Source: Cyanidiococcus yangmingshanensis (lineage: Eukaryota > Rhodophyta > Bangiophyceae > Cyanidiales > Cyanidiaceae). Taken from it: DNA of 64,000 nt. How positions within the stretch are numbered: the first letter of the stretch is position 1; each line of letters opens with the position of its first letter. Both the position numbers and the translations under genes were made by a program. Below are positions 19,975 to 31,401 of the stretch, one piece after another. Where the stretch lies: NCBI GenBank assembly GCA_013995675.1, contig VWRR01000013.1:186001-250000 (forward strand), in the 5' to 3' direction. The notes below the pieces were generated by a model. The model had not been told where the DNA came from. It was given only the letters and a program-made list of their open reading frames with translations, and did no database searches.

Positions 19975-20303
19975 ATTGAAGGGAAACCACGACAAGTTGC
20001 GCGGCAAGGTTTCCTCTCGCGTTCAAAACAAAGCGCGAGGTTTCGCAAACAGGCCCGCCTGCCCGCCAGGCAAACGGGCATTGCAGTCAGTAGGGCCATT
20101 GCGGTCGTGCGTTTCTGGGCGAGCCGCTTGCGCCCAATCAAGTGGCGTTTCGTTGCAGACCAGCAGAAAGGATATCGCTCGCTGGGACTGCGTTCTGATT
20201 TCGATGGATTGATTCTTTCATTTGATTGGTTTGGAGAGTCAAATAACGCCAAGAGATTTCCATCATTGATCGAGCGTGTAGTTGCCGTTCAATATCTTTT
20301 CAG
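19975..20303. other. 5' flank of calmodulin-like gene
   Basis: No gene is recognised. A plus-strand frame at 20107-20379 overlaps the next minus-strand gene and has no family match. Confidence 0.4.
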
Positions 20304-20618
20304 TCATTGGAGTGCGTCGGGTTTAGAGCCGGGCATCTTCATGACGCCAATGGCCTGCTCCCAAGGGTTGCTCCCATGACGCAGGTATGCTCTCTTGCTA
20401 TTCAAATCCGACACTCTTACGAGGAAGGAAGCGAATGCAGCGAGGTAACGACGTATTTCAGGATCTGCGACTACAGAAAGCTGTGGCTGATCGATGGTCG
20501 TTGTCGAAAGTGTCCGCCTCGACGATGCTTCACAAAATTGGTGACGTTGAAGACGATCTCTGCGCTCGAGCACGTCCAGTATTCGTTCCGCAGTCGTTAC
20601 CTGCTCCTCTAAAACCAT
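20304..20618 (-). CDS. Small helical hypothetical protein
   Basis: This encodes 104 residues from an ATG. The N-terminus is a likely coiled coil (LEEQVTTAERILDVLERRD). A second helical part follows (DPEIRRYLAAFASFLVRVSD), then a basic stretch with SKRAYLRHGSNPWEQ. There is no signal or membrane segment. The composition supports a real gene, but I recognise no family. Small subunits of larger complexes often look like this; that is only a guess. Confidence 0.45.
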   Translation of the reverse strand: MVLEEQVTTAERILDVLERRDRLQRHQFCEASSRRTLSTTTIDQPQLSVVADPEIRRYLAAFASFLVRVSDLNSKRAYLRHGSNPWEQAIGVMKMPGSKPDALQ

Positions 20619-21257
20619 TCCTGAGCGCCCGTCTCACTCGTGCAATTCTAGTGAGTGAACACAGCTCCATGTTATTTGACGGCGTTTCGGATACAAGCCC
20701 GCCAACAACTGCCTGGGAAGCATGCTGTTTCTGCGGGTAACTACCACCGTGTGCGCCACTGCATTCTGCACACAAGGCACCATGGAGAGGGTCAAGTCAT
20801 AAAAAATGGGGAAGCTCTTTAGTGGAGAGATAGATTTGGCACTACCTCTGAACCTGTATGATAGCGGCTCCGTTGCAAGGAGAACGAGGATCCGCTGCCT
20901 GATCCGATGTGCGCCCTCGAGATCGGTGGTACCGAGAAAATACGAAAGCGTGGAACAAGACATTCTGGCAAGGCTTGTAACGAGAACTGGCGCTCTCGAA
21001 GCATTGTCGAAAGATTCGGCAACAAATGCGACGCGTGGGCATCGGCAAGCTGGCGCATTGGAAGAAAATGTTTTCTTGAGAATGGCCAGCAAAACGACAA
21101 TGCTTTCATCCAGCATGGCGAGGTTAAAGCAGAGTCCAGCTCGAGGCCCAGACTCGATGGTTTCCAACCTACGGCTTCCGGCATTTCGTTCTGCTGATCA
21201 CTTGACGAGATTCGCCCAAGGAACTTTGGCCAGGGAGCATGTTTGGTCTCTACTTTA
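20619..21257. other. Region with overlapping opposite-strand frames, unresolved
   Basis: A plus-strand frame (20806-21351, 181 residues) and a minus-strand frame (20634-21167, 177 residues) cover the same bases. Neither shows a domain. At most one is real, and I cannot choose between them. Confidence 0.3.
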
Positions 21258-22469
21258 TCAATGTTCTTCGAGCTTGGACGCAGATGCGCGCTCTGTGGGA
21301 CGACCCAGGAGCGAAACATCTTTACCCTGGAGCGCGCTTCTCAGACGCTGATTCTCGAGATATAACGCTCGATTCTTCCTCTCGGCCTGAAGATAAAGAG
21401 ATCGCCATCGCTGGGACTCGGCGTTTGCGACACAGAGAAGTTCCTCCGATCGTTGCAGTTTCCAAGTCAGCTCAGGATCCTCTTCAGCGATCCCGATGGA
21501 GCTCTGCGAACTCTCGGGTTTGCTACCATTCGGCCCACCGCTCGTACCGGCATCAACCTCCATCACGTCAGTCGAAGGCAAAGACTTTTGTAATTCAACT
21601 ACAAAACTCTCCGGCCGCTCAAGCTGGATTTTCTCCGGAATGTGTCTCTCGGCCACGCTCACCACATTTTTAATGGATCGCAAGGCGCTCACAAGGGCGT
21701 TGTAGTGATGCAACAGAAACCCACAAACGTGTTGCATGACAGCGTAGTGATGATCATCTTCAAGGGCCTTTGCGTGCACAAAAAGCCTCTCTGTTACGCG
21801 TTTGAATTCTTCTTCGTATTCGTCGAGCTTGGACACGAGCTTCACCTGAGCTTCCATGGATGGTACCCGTTTCGCCTTCTCCGCCGCCAATGCACGCTGC
21901 GCTTGGAGGTAGCGGCGTTTGCAGCGCTTATAGAGCGATTTGAGGCGTCTCAGCTCGTCGTAGCGTTCTTTGAACTGGCGACCCTCCAAAATTATTGGAG
22001 CCGAGATTCGCTCCGCGAACACTGCTTGGACCTGATGGGCGGTTCGTTCGGCCCGGCCAAGCTGGGCCAAGACCCGACGCTCTTCGCCGCGATAGAGGTA
22101 GAAAGAGCCAGCGCTGGTGCTCCGGTCACTAGCGTCAACTGTGCTAAGAGAACTCATACTGCGATTTCGGAACGGAATCTGCGCGTGCGACGACCGCAGC
22201 TCTGACTCGGTTGTTGACGTTCCAGATGGAAAACTGCGAAAGTTTGCAATAGAAACATAGGTTTCACCAGCGGCGCGACCCACGGACGAAAGGTCACGGA
22301 GGGAGGTATCATACAGTTTTGCTTGCTTGGTGATCATATCGTTCACATCCTTGTACTGCTTGCAGCGCTGGATAAGCCGGTTGAGGTCTTCCTCGTAGCT
22401 CGCGTCTGCCGCGAACGAACTTAGATTGTGTATAGAGCCCCATATCTTTTGAAAAAATGAGCTCATCAT
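21258..22469 (-). CDS. BAR-like (AH/BAR) coiled-coil protein
   Basis: This encodes 403 residues from the ATG at 22469. An N-terminal hydrophobic/amphipathic start (MMSSFFQKIWGSIHNL) resembles the H0 helix of N-BAR proteins. Three long helices follow, interrupted by a Ser-rich insert at about 80-125. The middle part (YDELRRLKSLYKRCKRRY, then QRALAAEKAKR and LDEYEEEFKRVTERLF) has the charge pattern of BAR helix 2, with a basic membrane-facing patch. The C-terminus is acidic and then forms another coiled coil (RSEELLCVANAESQRW). BAR dimers bind and curve membranes in endocytosis and trafficking. No SH3 domain is present. The family is inferred from helix pattern and charge; a generic coiled-coil protein is the alternative. 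Confidence 0.7.
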   Translation of the reverse strand: MMSSFFQKIWGSIHNLSSFAADASYEEDLNRLIQRCKQYKDVNDMITKQAKLYDTSLRDLSSVGRAAGETYVSIANFRSFPSGTSTTESELRSSHAQIPFRNRSMSSLSTVDASDRSTSAGSFYLYRGEERRVLAQLGRAERTAHQVQAVFAERISAPIILEGRQFKERYDELRRLKSLYKRCKRRYLQAQRALAAEKAKRVPSMEAQVKLVSKLDEYEEEFKRVTERLFVHAKALEDDHHYAVMQHVCGFLLHHYNALVSALRSIKNVVSVAERHIPEKIQLERPESFVVELQKSLPSTDVMEVDAGTSGGPNGSKPESSQSSIGIAEEDPELTWKLQRSEELLCVANAESQRWRSLYLQAERKNRALYLENQRLRSALQGKDVSLLGRPTERASASKLEEH

Positions 22470-23419
22470 GTTCCAATTATTTTAGACAAGTTTTTACCGC
22501 CCATAGAAATCCCGCAATCCTTGTTCAAGGATGAACAGAGCGGTTCTCCCAAGGCTGGAACAATAGACGTGTACGTCTAGAGGTCGCAGGAAAATCTAAT
22601 GAAAACGGCCATTCGTGGCGCCGATCGCTGCCATCGTGGTCGCTTCAAACACGAGCGCCTCCGAAGAAAAATAGCGAGATCGGCGAAGGCGATTCGGCAT
22701 TCGCGCCAGGGCGCTGCTGAGCGATGGGCGCACTCGGCAAGGCATGCGGCGCGACAAAGGCCCTAGAGGCTCTGTTGGTGCCCCTGAACAGCATGTAGGG
22801 CGTCTCACGAATGAAAATATGTATCTGGCGGGCAACATTGTTGGCAAGAATGGTTTCGCACGTTCTGGGCAGACACAAATTCAGTACAAAAAGAAGAACT
22901 ATCGCTCAGGGCATTGCTTTTCTTTTGATTCACGGGGCCATGAAGCGTTCTCCTTGCACTACGACGGAATAGTGCTCGTCATTGCTTGTCCTATCATCGA
23001 TTTCGTCGGTTTGGAAGCTGCACAAATTGGATTCTGGAATGGGTCGCGAGTGGCACTCGCCTCGGGGCTCACCGACTGCGCCCGATGCGACTGATCGCCC
23101 TTCTCGTATGTTGCCTCAGGCAGCTAAACATCAATCGCATGTATACATATGTTGTCCGCTCTCAAAGTGCAGTTATACCCTTAGAAAACTGTTTACAACA
23201 CTGTAAAAAAACTCAAGGAGTGAGCTGCTCCTGCTCCTGTTACGCATGCCAGGCGAGCGCAAGGCGTCTGTTCCTTCTCGGCGCTCTCTGCGGAAATCAT
23301 CAGGCCATGGGGAAATACGACCCTTGCATTCATCTCCTGTCAAGTGGACGGACTCATACAAAAATGTGGAATTTGCTTCTCCACAAACTGTCTTGTTGTA
23401 GTGGGTACTCCACTGATGC
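22470..23419. other. Spacer with no supported gene
   Basis: Overlapping short frames on both strands (for example 22986-23567 plus, 23173-23562 minus) have Cys/Arg-rich shadow-like composition. No RNA gene or repeat is visible. Confidence 0.4.
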
Positions 23420-24311
23420 TCATCTGCGCGAGCCAAACCGCCAGAGCAGAAACCAACAACGCGAAAAATCGATTCGAAGGAGCGACGAGAGGGCATATCC
23501 AAAGTTCCAGTTCCAAGAGAAACCGAGCCCTTCGTTCCAGTCTGACTCGCCCGGTGATGCATCCTGATGATCAGGCTGGCTCCTGTCCTCTTGGTCCATC
23601 GGCAGCTGCGTCGATGTGTGACTGCTGGTGCCCTCCTGTTGTTTCGCAGCGACCGTGAGCGGGTGTATTCTCATCTGGCGCCTTTGAAGGCGCATCGCTG
23701 CTGCCCCTCTAAAGTTGCTAACTAGTTCGTGGAGCCACATCTGACCGCGGCGCAACCACAGAAAGACGGTCACTCCGATGAACACCATTAGAAAAAGGAG
23801 CACCCTCAAAACAAAGCGAGCTAACTGCGAGAAAATGAAAACTATTACCGTGAGCGGAGACAAAATATCAATTTTCGATTTCCACTCCACTGTTGGAGCT
23901 GCGCCAGCGGCTGCAGCAGGGCATGCCTCCTTTTCCGGAAGATACTTTTCTTGCATCGACTCGCGTGGTCGTCCCGGACTGGTGGCCAAGGGGGGCTTTC
24001 CCAACCAGCACAGGCCGGCCGCAGTGGCGTTTACGTGTAGGCGCTATGAGTGTCCGATCCGTGAGCCGATGCGGGGCCACGAGCCGTCCACTGAGTGCGT
24101 CCGGTACAAAGGAAAACTGCGCGAACAAGCCGTGAAAAGTCCATTCGAGCTCATGCACTGCTGCGCCAGCTTCGTCGGGCAACGTCAGTTGAGAATCGAG
24201 AGCGAGCAGAAACGCACAAGACCCTTCAAGACATGTACCCAGGTTTCCCGAATAGGTCTGGGAAACTGTAGCTGCCTTTTGGTTGTCCTGATCACACGAT
24301 GACGAAGTCAA
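23420..24311 (-). CDS. Membrane protein of unknown function, with a frame break at a G6 run
   Basis: The downstream frame (24004 to 23420) has a hydrophobic hairpin (about LTVIVFIFSQLARF, then VLLFLMVFIGVTVFLW) and an aromatic C-terminus (NEGLGFSWNWNFGY). A second frame, offset by +1 (24311 to 23868), has a coding-like start region (LGTCLEGSCAFLLALDSQL, VHELEWTFHGLFAQF). The two meet at a run of six G on the plus strand (23990-23995), where one surplus base would unite them into a protein of about 290 residues. No ATG opens the upstream frame, so the true 5' end is unresolved. No family is recognised. Confidence 0.5.
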
Positions 24312-25719
24312 CGTGGCTTTGCCGCCCTCCAGCTAGCTTACTTGCAGACTCGACTAGACTGCAAGAAAACTGCACCATCGGAGATTGGCCGACTCGGCAG
24401 GCGGACCGAGATCGCGGCCGCGAGGGACCCACAGCGACTGTGATGGGTGTGTTCGGCATTCATCATGTCTACAGGATTGTCATCGATCGTTTTTGGCGAA
24501 CTCATCGAGTCACGTCGGTGGTCAAGGGAAACTCAAGGGATGCACTACGTGGCTGTAATCGCAACAGGTTGTGTCCATGCCTCATTCTTGGTTCAGGCGG
24601 TCGCTTCAGAGACATCACCCCCTTTATCAGCGGCGCGTTCTATGAAGGGGCACTAGAAGGAACTGGAGCATATTCTAAGCACGGGATATCATCTTCGAGG
24701 AACAATTGAAAGCCCGTGCCGATATGGGATGCAAGGTACCGTCGAACGAGTGTCATTCATAGGCGAGTTAACCCGAATAACTGTCTCTGCCTAGAGGGGA
24801 GGCGCTTCCACACAATCTGTGCATACATGGAGTGGGTTCTTTGCATCCACGACGGATGAAGAAAGCCAAAGAAAGAAAGAAACGAATACTCAAGACGAAA
24901 TAGCAAAACGGAACTTGTATAAAATGACTCGCGATTGGCTAGCTGGTTGGTTGGCTCACTGGTTGATTGAGGCGCTCTTGGGATTTTCTTCCGCGAGTGG
25001 CCGGCATGGACATGGCAACAATCTGCCAAAGACCGTGGGAACAGAGCGCGAGCGAGCTCCAGCTGGCTAGGCGCCAGTCGTGACAGAGCGTGTTCTCGCC
25101 TGGACATGCCAGCTGTCTTGGATGCGAACGCTCCGCAAAGACGAGACTGCAACTGCATCGGTTTCCATCGATTCGCTTGCAAGAGTGCTTTCCGACCACG
25201 GTGCGCAGTGCAGAGGCTGTGCTATTTCAAATTGTCAACTTTGGTTCCGCGGCCGTGATGAATGGGGTTATATCACTGTGATATTCGATGACCAATGGAT
25301 TGCTCTCACACATCCGTCCGCTAAACCAGAACGAAAAGCTCGTACAGCACCATAACAAGGAACGTTGTAATGTTGTGATCTGAAAAGAAACATCTCACGG
25401 GTACTCATGCAAGTCGGCAGCAAATTTTCTCCCGTTGGATGGGTGTCGCCGTCCAGAGCGCCGCTCGCGGACCGCCTCGAATACCAATTTCACGGCTTCG
25501 CGAAAGTCCTCCCATATCCGTTGCTACGGCGTTGCGGGCATCGAAGGTTAGCGACCTCGACTAGGATCGTTGACCGCGACACATGTCGTGAGCCAGGAAG
25601 CGGAACGCCTTGCTGGAAAGTTTGTCTCCTTGAAGAGGTCGGAAAAAGGGACTCGGTGACGTCGAGTGGCGCGTTGGTTCCACGGCCGGAAAGGAGCGGT
25701 GTGTTTTTCTCAGCGCGCG
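24312..25719. other. Long spacer, low-complexity patches only
   Basis: No gene is supported in these 1.4 kb. Around 24866-24885 there is an AAAG-rich stretch. At 24938-24973 there is a short imperfect GGTTGGTTGGC-type repeat. The minus-strand frame at 24757-25182 runs through these and is judged spurious. Confidence 0.4.
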
Positions 25720-26140
25720 ATGAAACACCGAGTAGCATTCCGCAAGCTGGGGCGCGACACCGCCCATCGACTGTCCCTTCTTCGAAATCTCGTTTCGAGC
25801 TTGATTGATCATGAATGCATTGAGACAACGGTCGCAAAAGCGAAGGAGCTCCGTCGTGTTGCGGACAAGATGATAACATTAGGCAAACGAGGCGACGGGT
25901 TATCGCGAGTGCGTGCCAGCGGTTTCGTTCGCGGTCGGCATCTTGTCCACAAGTTGTTCACCGAGCTGGCTGAGAGGTATCAGGGACGCAATGGTGGCTA
26001 CGTTCGCCTTCTTCGTTCCCGGCAACGCCGTGGTGACAACTGCTCCCATGGCAATCGTGGAGTTGGTTGACTCCCCAAAGGGAGTCATTCAGCGGCCCAT
26101 GATGAGCGTCCGACTGCCCGAGCAGCGCCCACCAGCTTGA
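25720..26140 (+). CDS. Ribosomal protein bL17 (organellar type), with one frame break
   Basis: The product is a large-subunit protein of bacterial-type ribosomes; eukaryotes use it in mitochondria (and some plastids). The ATG at 25720 starts MKHRVAFRKLGRDTAHRLSL, followed by LVSSLIDHECIETTVAKAKE, LRRVADKMITLGKR and GGYVRLLRSRQRRGDN, all at the expected places. The conserved end (APMAIVELVD) lies in the +1 frame, so the coding region runs on to 26140. The step is at about 26037-26044. No transit peptide precedes the bL17 core, as is common for mitochondrial bL17. A GTG-started extension to 25666 is not needed. Mitochondrial is more likely than plastid because red-algal plastid genomes usually carry their own rpl17. 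Confidence 0.93.
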
Positions 26141-27866
26141 CATAGGCGGCTCAGCAAGCGCTTGAGTCTGCGTATTCATTTCAATGGCCCTAGCTGAAAA
26201 TAGCGATGCTGTGCAGTCTTCATAGGTACATCATTTGGGAGCCCGGACAAGTTGGGACTAGTTCTGGAACAGTCCTGACCTTGGCGCGGATCGACATGGC
26301 TCCCCAAGATACCTATTCTAGAAGAGGCAAGGGACTTTGCTGTACCTGGCGAGTAGGACAAGCCAGACGATACAAGTTCATGCAATAGAATCCGACTTTG
26401 GGGCAAACTGTTGGGTCGAATGAAATTGCCATATGAGACAAACCACCGACTCTCTTTACGGACCGAAACTCCGGCTTGGTAGATACGAGGTTCGTCTGAG
26501 ATTACCGGACATATCCATCCTTATGGGGATGCTGTTTCATCCCTGGCCGTTACCGCCATGCCTATATTTACAAATCAACGTAATGCAGAAAGGGCGCTTC
26601 GATAGGCGATATGACTTTTGTTTTCTACCACAGACAGTTGGGTATGGAATCTCCTCACACTTTTGGATCAGTTTGCCAAAAATGGTCTCGTTTGTGGTTG
26701 CACAGCCGCCTACCAATAGAGCGACTGCAGAAACGTATATTTCTCACATAACTTAAATGCAGTGAAGTGGGAATTGCAGTCTGTACGTTACGGACGACTG
26801 CGACCAGATTCAAGCCCGCGACGTTCGGCCCCAAAGATGTAGCAAACGAAAGAGAGCGCCACGGGCGAGCAAGGCTTCTGCATCCTCATCCCCGCTGACT
26901 CAAGTGATGCACACGCACGCATGGACACAGCAGCGAATCATCTTGTTCATAAGCAGTGTGTTTAGGCTCCTCTTTGGCTTGCGTGAAGAGTTTCTACAGG
27001 TTAGATAGAGAAATGAAATGAGTAATGACGTTGAAAGGGGAGCATTTGCACTATCCTCTCATCCGCCTGCCTTTGTCATGAGACTCTTCCATACATATCC
27101 GGGAGATATCACGATAGCGACTTTTGAATATCCTGGGACACCCCTTCCCGGAGCGGATACTGCCGCAGACGCAGCACATCAGCATGGAGAACCAGCATCA
27201 CTACTAAGTCCTTCCCCGAGCCCGTGATTCGCCCGTTCCGAAAAGCGCCGCGGCCTCTCCATGCAACAGCGCTCGCGTCGATAACCAGTCGCACGCATGG
27301 AGGCCGCGTTGCCGCATCCCCCGTCGCATACGTATGCTGTAGTTTCCAGCAATGAAGCGCTTCTCTCTACGAGATAGCTACAAAACCACACGAGTGCTGA
27401 TCACTTGCTTCGTATGGATCAGAAGCGCGTGCCTTGCCGGACTGCGCAGTCTGGTTCCGTCTCACGGACCCATGCTCCGCGAGAACCATCAATGTCCAAA
27501 ATGTTGCCGTTCTGTCCCAAATGAGTTGCGTTCCCATAACTTGGCCAAGAAATCCAAACACGGATCTCGAGTCGCTTCAAAGCATCGAGGAGGCAGCAAC
27601 GCCAAACGCTTCCTTATGAATCCCCAAGGAGTACGCTGCTTTGCAATTTCGTCCATCCAGACGTTTACAAGCGTCGATATCTAGCGCCACTGGAAGATGC
27701 TCTGAGACCGCATCCACGACCGACACGACCTTGTCTCTCGGCTGTTAGCGACGCGCCTGTGGGTGTTGTTGCCACGGGCCGTGTCATCGTCGGCAGCGGC
27801 GCCCGATGGCATCGTGGCGCATGCGCTACGACAGTCTGGCTCGTTTACGGCGTCTGCAAAAGGGCG
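26141..27866. other. Long spacer upstream of HCF107-like gene
   Basis: No gene is seen in 1.7 kb. Plus-strand frames at 26433-26756 and 27018-27227 and minus-strand frames at 27109-27561 lack domains. The open frame of the next gene extends back to a GTG at 27759 without an ATG. The region should contain its promoter and leader. Confidence 0.4.
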
Positions 27867-30800
27867 ATGCTTGACCGCAATGATGATAGGGAAAAGGCAA
27901 CTTTAGGGTTTACGACCTGGTCTGTATGGAGGATGAAGCGCTCGACTTCATGCATTGCGCAGGAAAAGGATTCCTGTGGCCTATTCAGGTTGCAACAAGG
28001 GACGGCTTTGCACCAGTGGTGGCGGTTTATCTTTCGATGCGGACAGTCGAGGCGTTCTGCAAGAATAAACCACCCATTCTCTCTTGCGATGGAGCTTTGG
28101 CTTCCTGCGGATAGAGAGGTTTCGGATGCAGCTGCGGCGCATAGGGCGAAAGCGAAAGGGGCGGGCCCCGCTCGGTCGGCCGATAAGGCAGCGTTTCCAA
28201 GTGCCTCTGAGCTGTCGCACGAGCCCGAAACGCCTGTTACGAGTCGGGTAACAGAAGTGCGCAGGCGGCGTCTGAAGTTGCTGTTCCAGGTGGCCCGTAA
28301 CGCAGAGTCTGCTGGCCGTCTGTCGGAAGCGAAGGGCCTTATTCGCCAGTGCCTGGAACTGGACCGTCACGATGCCCGCTCGTGGCTCATGCTCGCCCGC
28401 CTTGAAGCGAGCACTGTTTCGGAAAATGGTGCGCGAGAAGACGTTCCTACCACCGATCTGGAGGGCACAACTGGGGTTTTGGCGGCGTATGAACGGGCAC
28501 GTGACGCCTATCGCCAAGGTCTATCGTATTGCCCGAATTCGGTCCACTTGCTGCACGCTTGGGCGGTTTTTGAGTGTCGTGGTGGCGACACGAAGCTTGC
28601 TGGAGAACTTTTTCGTCGAGGTCTCGAACTTGATCCCTGCAATGCATATATCTATCACTCATGGGGGCTTATGGAACAGCGAACCGGTTGTCATGAGAAA
28701 GCACGACAACTCTTTCGGGAAGGTGTTCTTCGTTGTCTCAGCGACGCGCTATGCGTTGCCTGGGCTGAACTCGAAGCGAGCGATGGCCAAATATCGCTTG
28801 CTCGTTGCATTTTTGAGCTGGGGCTCGCTCTTGTTCTCGATGACTACGAGGACGTCTTGGTTAGTGTGGGCACAAACGCCACAGCAATCGACTATTCGAC
28901 AGAGACGGCTCATCATCGGCCATGGAGTGCACTTCGGGATTTGGTTCGAAAAATGGTACATGAAGAACTCATCAAGGACAAGCCCGCAACCAAGATGCTG
29001 TCTTCAAAAAGCGAAAACTCAAAACGAGTGCGGACGACCAACCCCACCGGATCGGCGGTATCGACCACGAGCAGTGAATCAGTCCTTCGAACCGTGCTGT
29101 ATGATCGGTTGCGCTGGCATCAGAACAGAACGACACCTGGTCAAATACACATTCACTTGCATGGACATTCAAAACGATTCAATCAAGACCGCTTCGTGCT
29201 GGCGGCGGAGATTGCAGTTCACTACGCCGAAACCGAGCGGATCTATGGCTCCGTAACGCGAACGCGAGAGCTCTTGCAATGGGCTCTGGACTTGCATCCC
29301 ACCAATGTTCATGTGTTGCTGTCGTGTGCGCGCCTCGATGCTCAACGTGGTGCCATCACCCGAGCGCGAAGTCTCTTCCGTGCAGCAGAGAGTGCCCTAG
29401 GAAACGACCCAACTGACGACAAAGTCGACCGAGCCCCGCATTGGCGTAGCCGTCGAGAGGGTGTGTCCCTCTACGTTGCCTGGGCAACCATGGAAATGGA
29501 CGAGAACATGCTCAATGAAGCGGATGCAGTCCTAGAAAGAGGGAATCAGCGGTTTCCCAATCGCCATGCCTTGTATCAGACCTGGGGTCTCGTTCGTGAT
29601 CGCCAAGGTCATTTCGAGGCAGCGCGTCTCCTCTTTGCGCAGTCCATTCGCTGTCAGCCGAATGCTCCAGCTTATGTAGCCTGGGCGCTCTTGGAAGAAC
29701 GTCTCGGCTTCTATCAACAAGCACGAAAACTTTTCGAGGCTGCGCTGAGGATTGATCTAGGCCACGGTCCCGCCTACAACGCCTACGGCCGAATGGAGGC
29801 TCGATTAGGAAACCTTGAGCAATCGCGTCAGATTTTTCTCCGAGGCTTGGTCGCTCAGCACTCTCCGTGCATCTACCATGGCTATGCAATCGTTGAATGG
29901 CGCTATGGACATGGGGCTGAACGTGCCGAAGCCATCCTTCGCCAAGGCGTTGCGAAGAAAGGAAGCGAGACGGTGTTTCTGTGGCACACACTTGGTGCGC
30001 TGGCGCTTCACCAACGAAAGTATGAGGAAGCGCGAGCTGTTTTTGCGGAATCGTTGCGTACATATCCCACAAACAGTCGGTTGCTGGTTGGAGCTGCGCT
30101 CTCAGAGGCTGCCCTGGGAACCAGAGACGCCATCGAACGAGCGCGAGTACTCTTTCGACAAGCAGTTGTGGCAGATCCCTTGCACGGCCACGCATGGCAG
30201 TGTTGGGGCGTGTTTGAAACGCGACAAGGTAATCTGGATGCAGCGCGAGCTCTCTTCGAACGCGGCGTTGAGCGTTGTCCGCGTCATGCCTCTTTATGGC
30301 AGGCATATGGATTGCTGGAGAGCACGGCGGGCGACACAACCAAAGCTCGGGCGCTTTTCGAGCGCGGCGAAAGTCTCGGTTGCGACCATGTTCACTTGCT
30401 GAACGCGCATGCTTGTCTGGAAGCGCGTCAAGGCAACTACAGAAAAGCAAGTGCGCTTCTCGAGCGAGCCATCGAAATCGACCCTCAGCACGGTGCGAGC
30501 TGGAACGCATACGCTCTGCTGGAGATGCGTCATGCAAACAAGGACAGAGCACGGCAACTGCTCGAGCGAGGACTTGAAAACGATGCTAATCATACACCGC
30601 TCTATCGAACATACGCTCGGCTGGAGATGGAATGCCAGAACTGGGATCGCGCGCGAGCCCTTCTAGAGCAGGGTCTCGCCATTGATTCCCAGGATTCCGG
30701 GCTCGAGCAGCTGCTCGTTGCGCTGGAAAAACGATCCGGTCTGTCTGTCGAGGCAGCACTGCGGCAAGGGCAAGTTACAAAGTCTTCGTGCTCGCGAACT

Positions 30801-30980
30801 CAGCGCTCTCCAGTCCCAGCAGATATTCGGGTGGACCTGTCAGACGAGGCTTTCGCGCGCATAGATCTGGACCATTCGGGTACTTGTTGTTCATCTGCAG
30901 AGTCGATGGAAGATGCACTCGATCATGTCCAGCCATCAAGTGGGGCTGCTGTTTCGGATCATGAAAACCCGGAACGATGA
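27867..30980 (+). CDS. HAT/TPR-repeat RNA-binding protein, HCF107/MBB1 type
   Basis: From the first ATG (27867) this is 1037 residues. The N-terminus is Arg/Ser/Trp-rich with a possible targeting segment; a downstream ATG (MELWLPADREV) is an alternative start for the mature part. From about residue 120 the protein is an almost continuous array of 34-residue half-a-TPR (HAT) repeats. The repeats follow the pattern ARxLFxRGLxxxP, then YxxWxxxExRxGxxxxA; examples are RALFERGVERCPRHASLW and RKLFEAALRIDLGHGPAYN. HCF107 in plants and MBB1 in Chlamydomonas bind the 5' end of plastid psbH/psbB-type mRNAs and protect them from exonucleases. The nuclear HAT protein CLF/Crn (splicing) is the alternative, but repeat sequence and spacing favour the plastid family. 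A plastid target is inferred. Confidence 0.87.
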   Translation: MLDRNDDREKATLGFTTWSVWRMKRSTSCIAQEKDSCGLFRLQQGTALHQWWRFIFRCGQSRRSARINHPFSLAMELWLPADREVSDAAAAHRAKAKGAGPARSADKAAFPSASELSHEPETPVTSRVTEVRRRRLKLLFQVARNAESAGRLSEAKGLIRQCLELDRHDARSWLMLARLEASTVSENGAREDVPTTDLEGTTGVLAAYERARDAYRQGLSYCPNSVHLLHAWAVFECRGGDTKLAGELFRRGLELDPCNAYIYHSWGLMEQRTGCHEKARQLFREGVLRCLSDALCVAWAELEASDGQISLARCIFELGLALVLDDYEDVLVSVGTNATAIDYSTETAHHRPWSALRDLVRKMVHEELIKDKPATKMLSSKSENSKRVRTTNPTGSAVSTTSSESVLRTVLYDRLRWHQNRTTPGQIHIHLHGHSKRFNQDRFVLAAEIAVHYAETERIYGSVTRTRELLQWALDLHPTNVHVLLSCARLDAQRGAITRARSLFRAAESALGNDPTDDKVDRAPHWRSRREGVSLYVAWATMEMDENMLNEADAVLERGNQRFPNRHALYQTWGLVRDRQGHFEAARLLFAQSIRCQPNAPAYVAWALLEERLGFYQQARKLFEAALRIDLGHGPAYNAYGRMEARLGNLEQSRQIFLRGLVAQHSPCIYHGYAIVEWRYGHGAERAEAILRQGVAKKGSETVFLWHTLGALALHQRKYEEARAVFAESLRTYPTNSRLLVGAALSEAALGTRDAIERARVLFRQAVVADPLHGHAWQCWGVFETRQGNLDAARALFERGVERCPRHASLWQAYGLLESTAGDTTKARALFERGESLGCDHVHLLNAHACLEARQGNYRKASALLERAIEIDPQHGASWNAYALLEMRHANKDRARQLLERGLENDANHTPLYRTYARLEMECQNWDRARALLEQGLAIDSQDSGLEQLLVALEKRSGLSVEAALRQGQVTKSSCSRTQRSPVPADIRVDLSDEAFARIDLDHSGTCCSSAESMEDALDHVQPSSGAAVSDHENPER

Positions 30981-31401
30981 GGATGATTTTAGGGGATCTT
31001 TTACGAGCGCACCGATAAAGCGGTGACGCCAACGGCTCGATCGAGATGCTCTCAACGCAGGCCACATCCATGAGTCAGTGCTCTGAGGAGTTGTCGGGGA
31101 TCAGCAACGACAACGCACTGGGAAATACTACTGCCAGGTTCGTATGGAGAGCAGCTGTTTTCCAGCTTGGTTTCAAAGCGCGCGCTTACATCCTGGACGG
31201 ACCTCATCGTTCAGCGGAGGCGGTACTCGGCATTGGGTCATGAGCCCAGGATTCGGGTTGCGCCAATCTTCAAGAGACCGTGGCTGTTTTGTGGAAAGAA
31301 GGGTCCGTGCACAGAATCGCGCTTGCCGATAGTATGAGTTAGAGGTTCACTAAATTTGCTCAAGCAGCGCCTGAACAGTTCCTCGAGGTACGCTCATCAG
31401 G
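30981..31401. other. Convergent intergenic region
   Basis: It lies between the stops of the HCF107-like (+) and RNase Z (-) genes. Small frames (31046-31243, 31144-31332) show nothing recognisable. Confidence 0.45.

Noticed and set aside
20634-21351. Two opposing open frames (181 residues plus, 177 residues minus)
   Set aside because: They occupy the same bases, neither has a domain, and nothing in the sequence favours one.
24757-25182. Minus-strand frame of 141 residues
   Set aside because: It is built over AAAG-rich and GGTT-type low-complexity sequence and has no family match.
29512-30552. 346-residue minus-strand open frame
   Set aside because: It is antisense to the HAT-repeat array. 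The repeat-periodic composition and lack of a domain mark it as a shadow.
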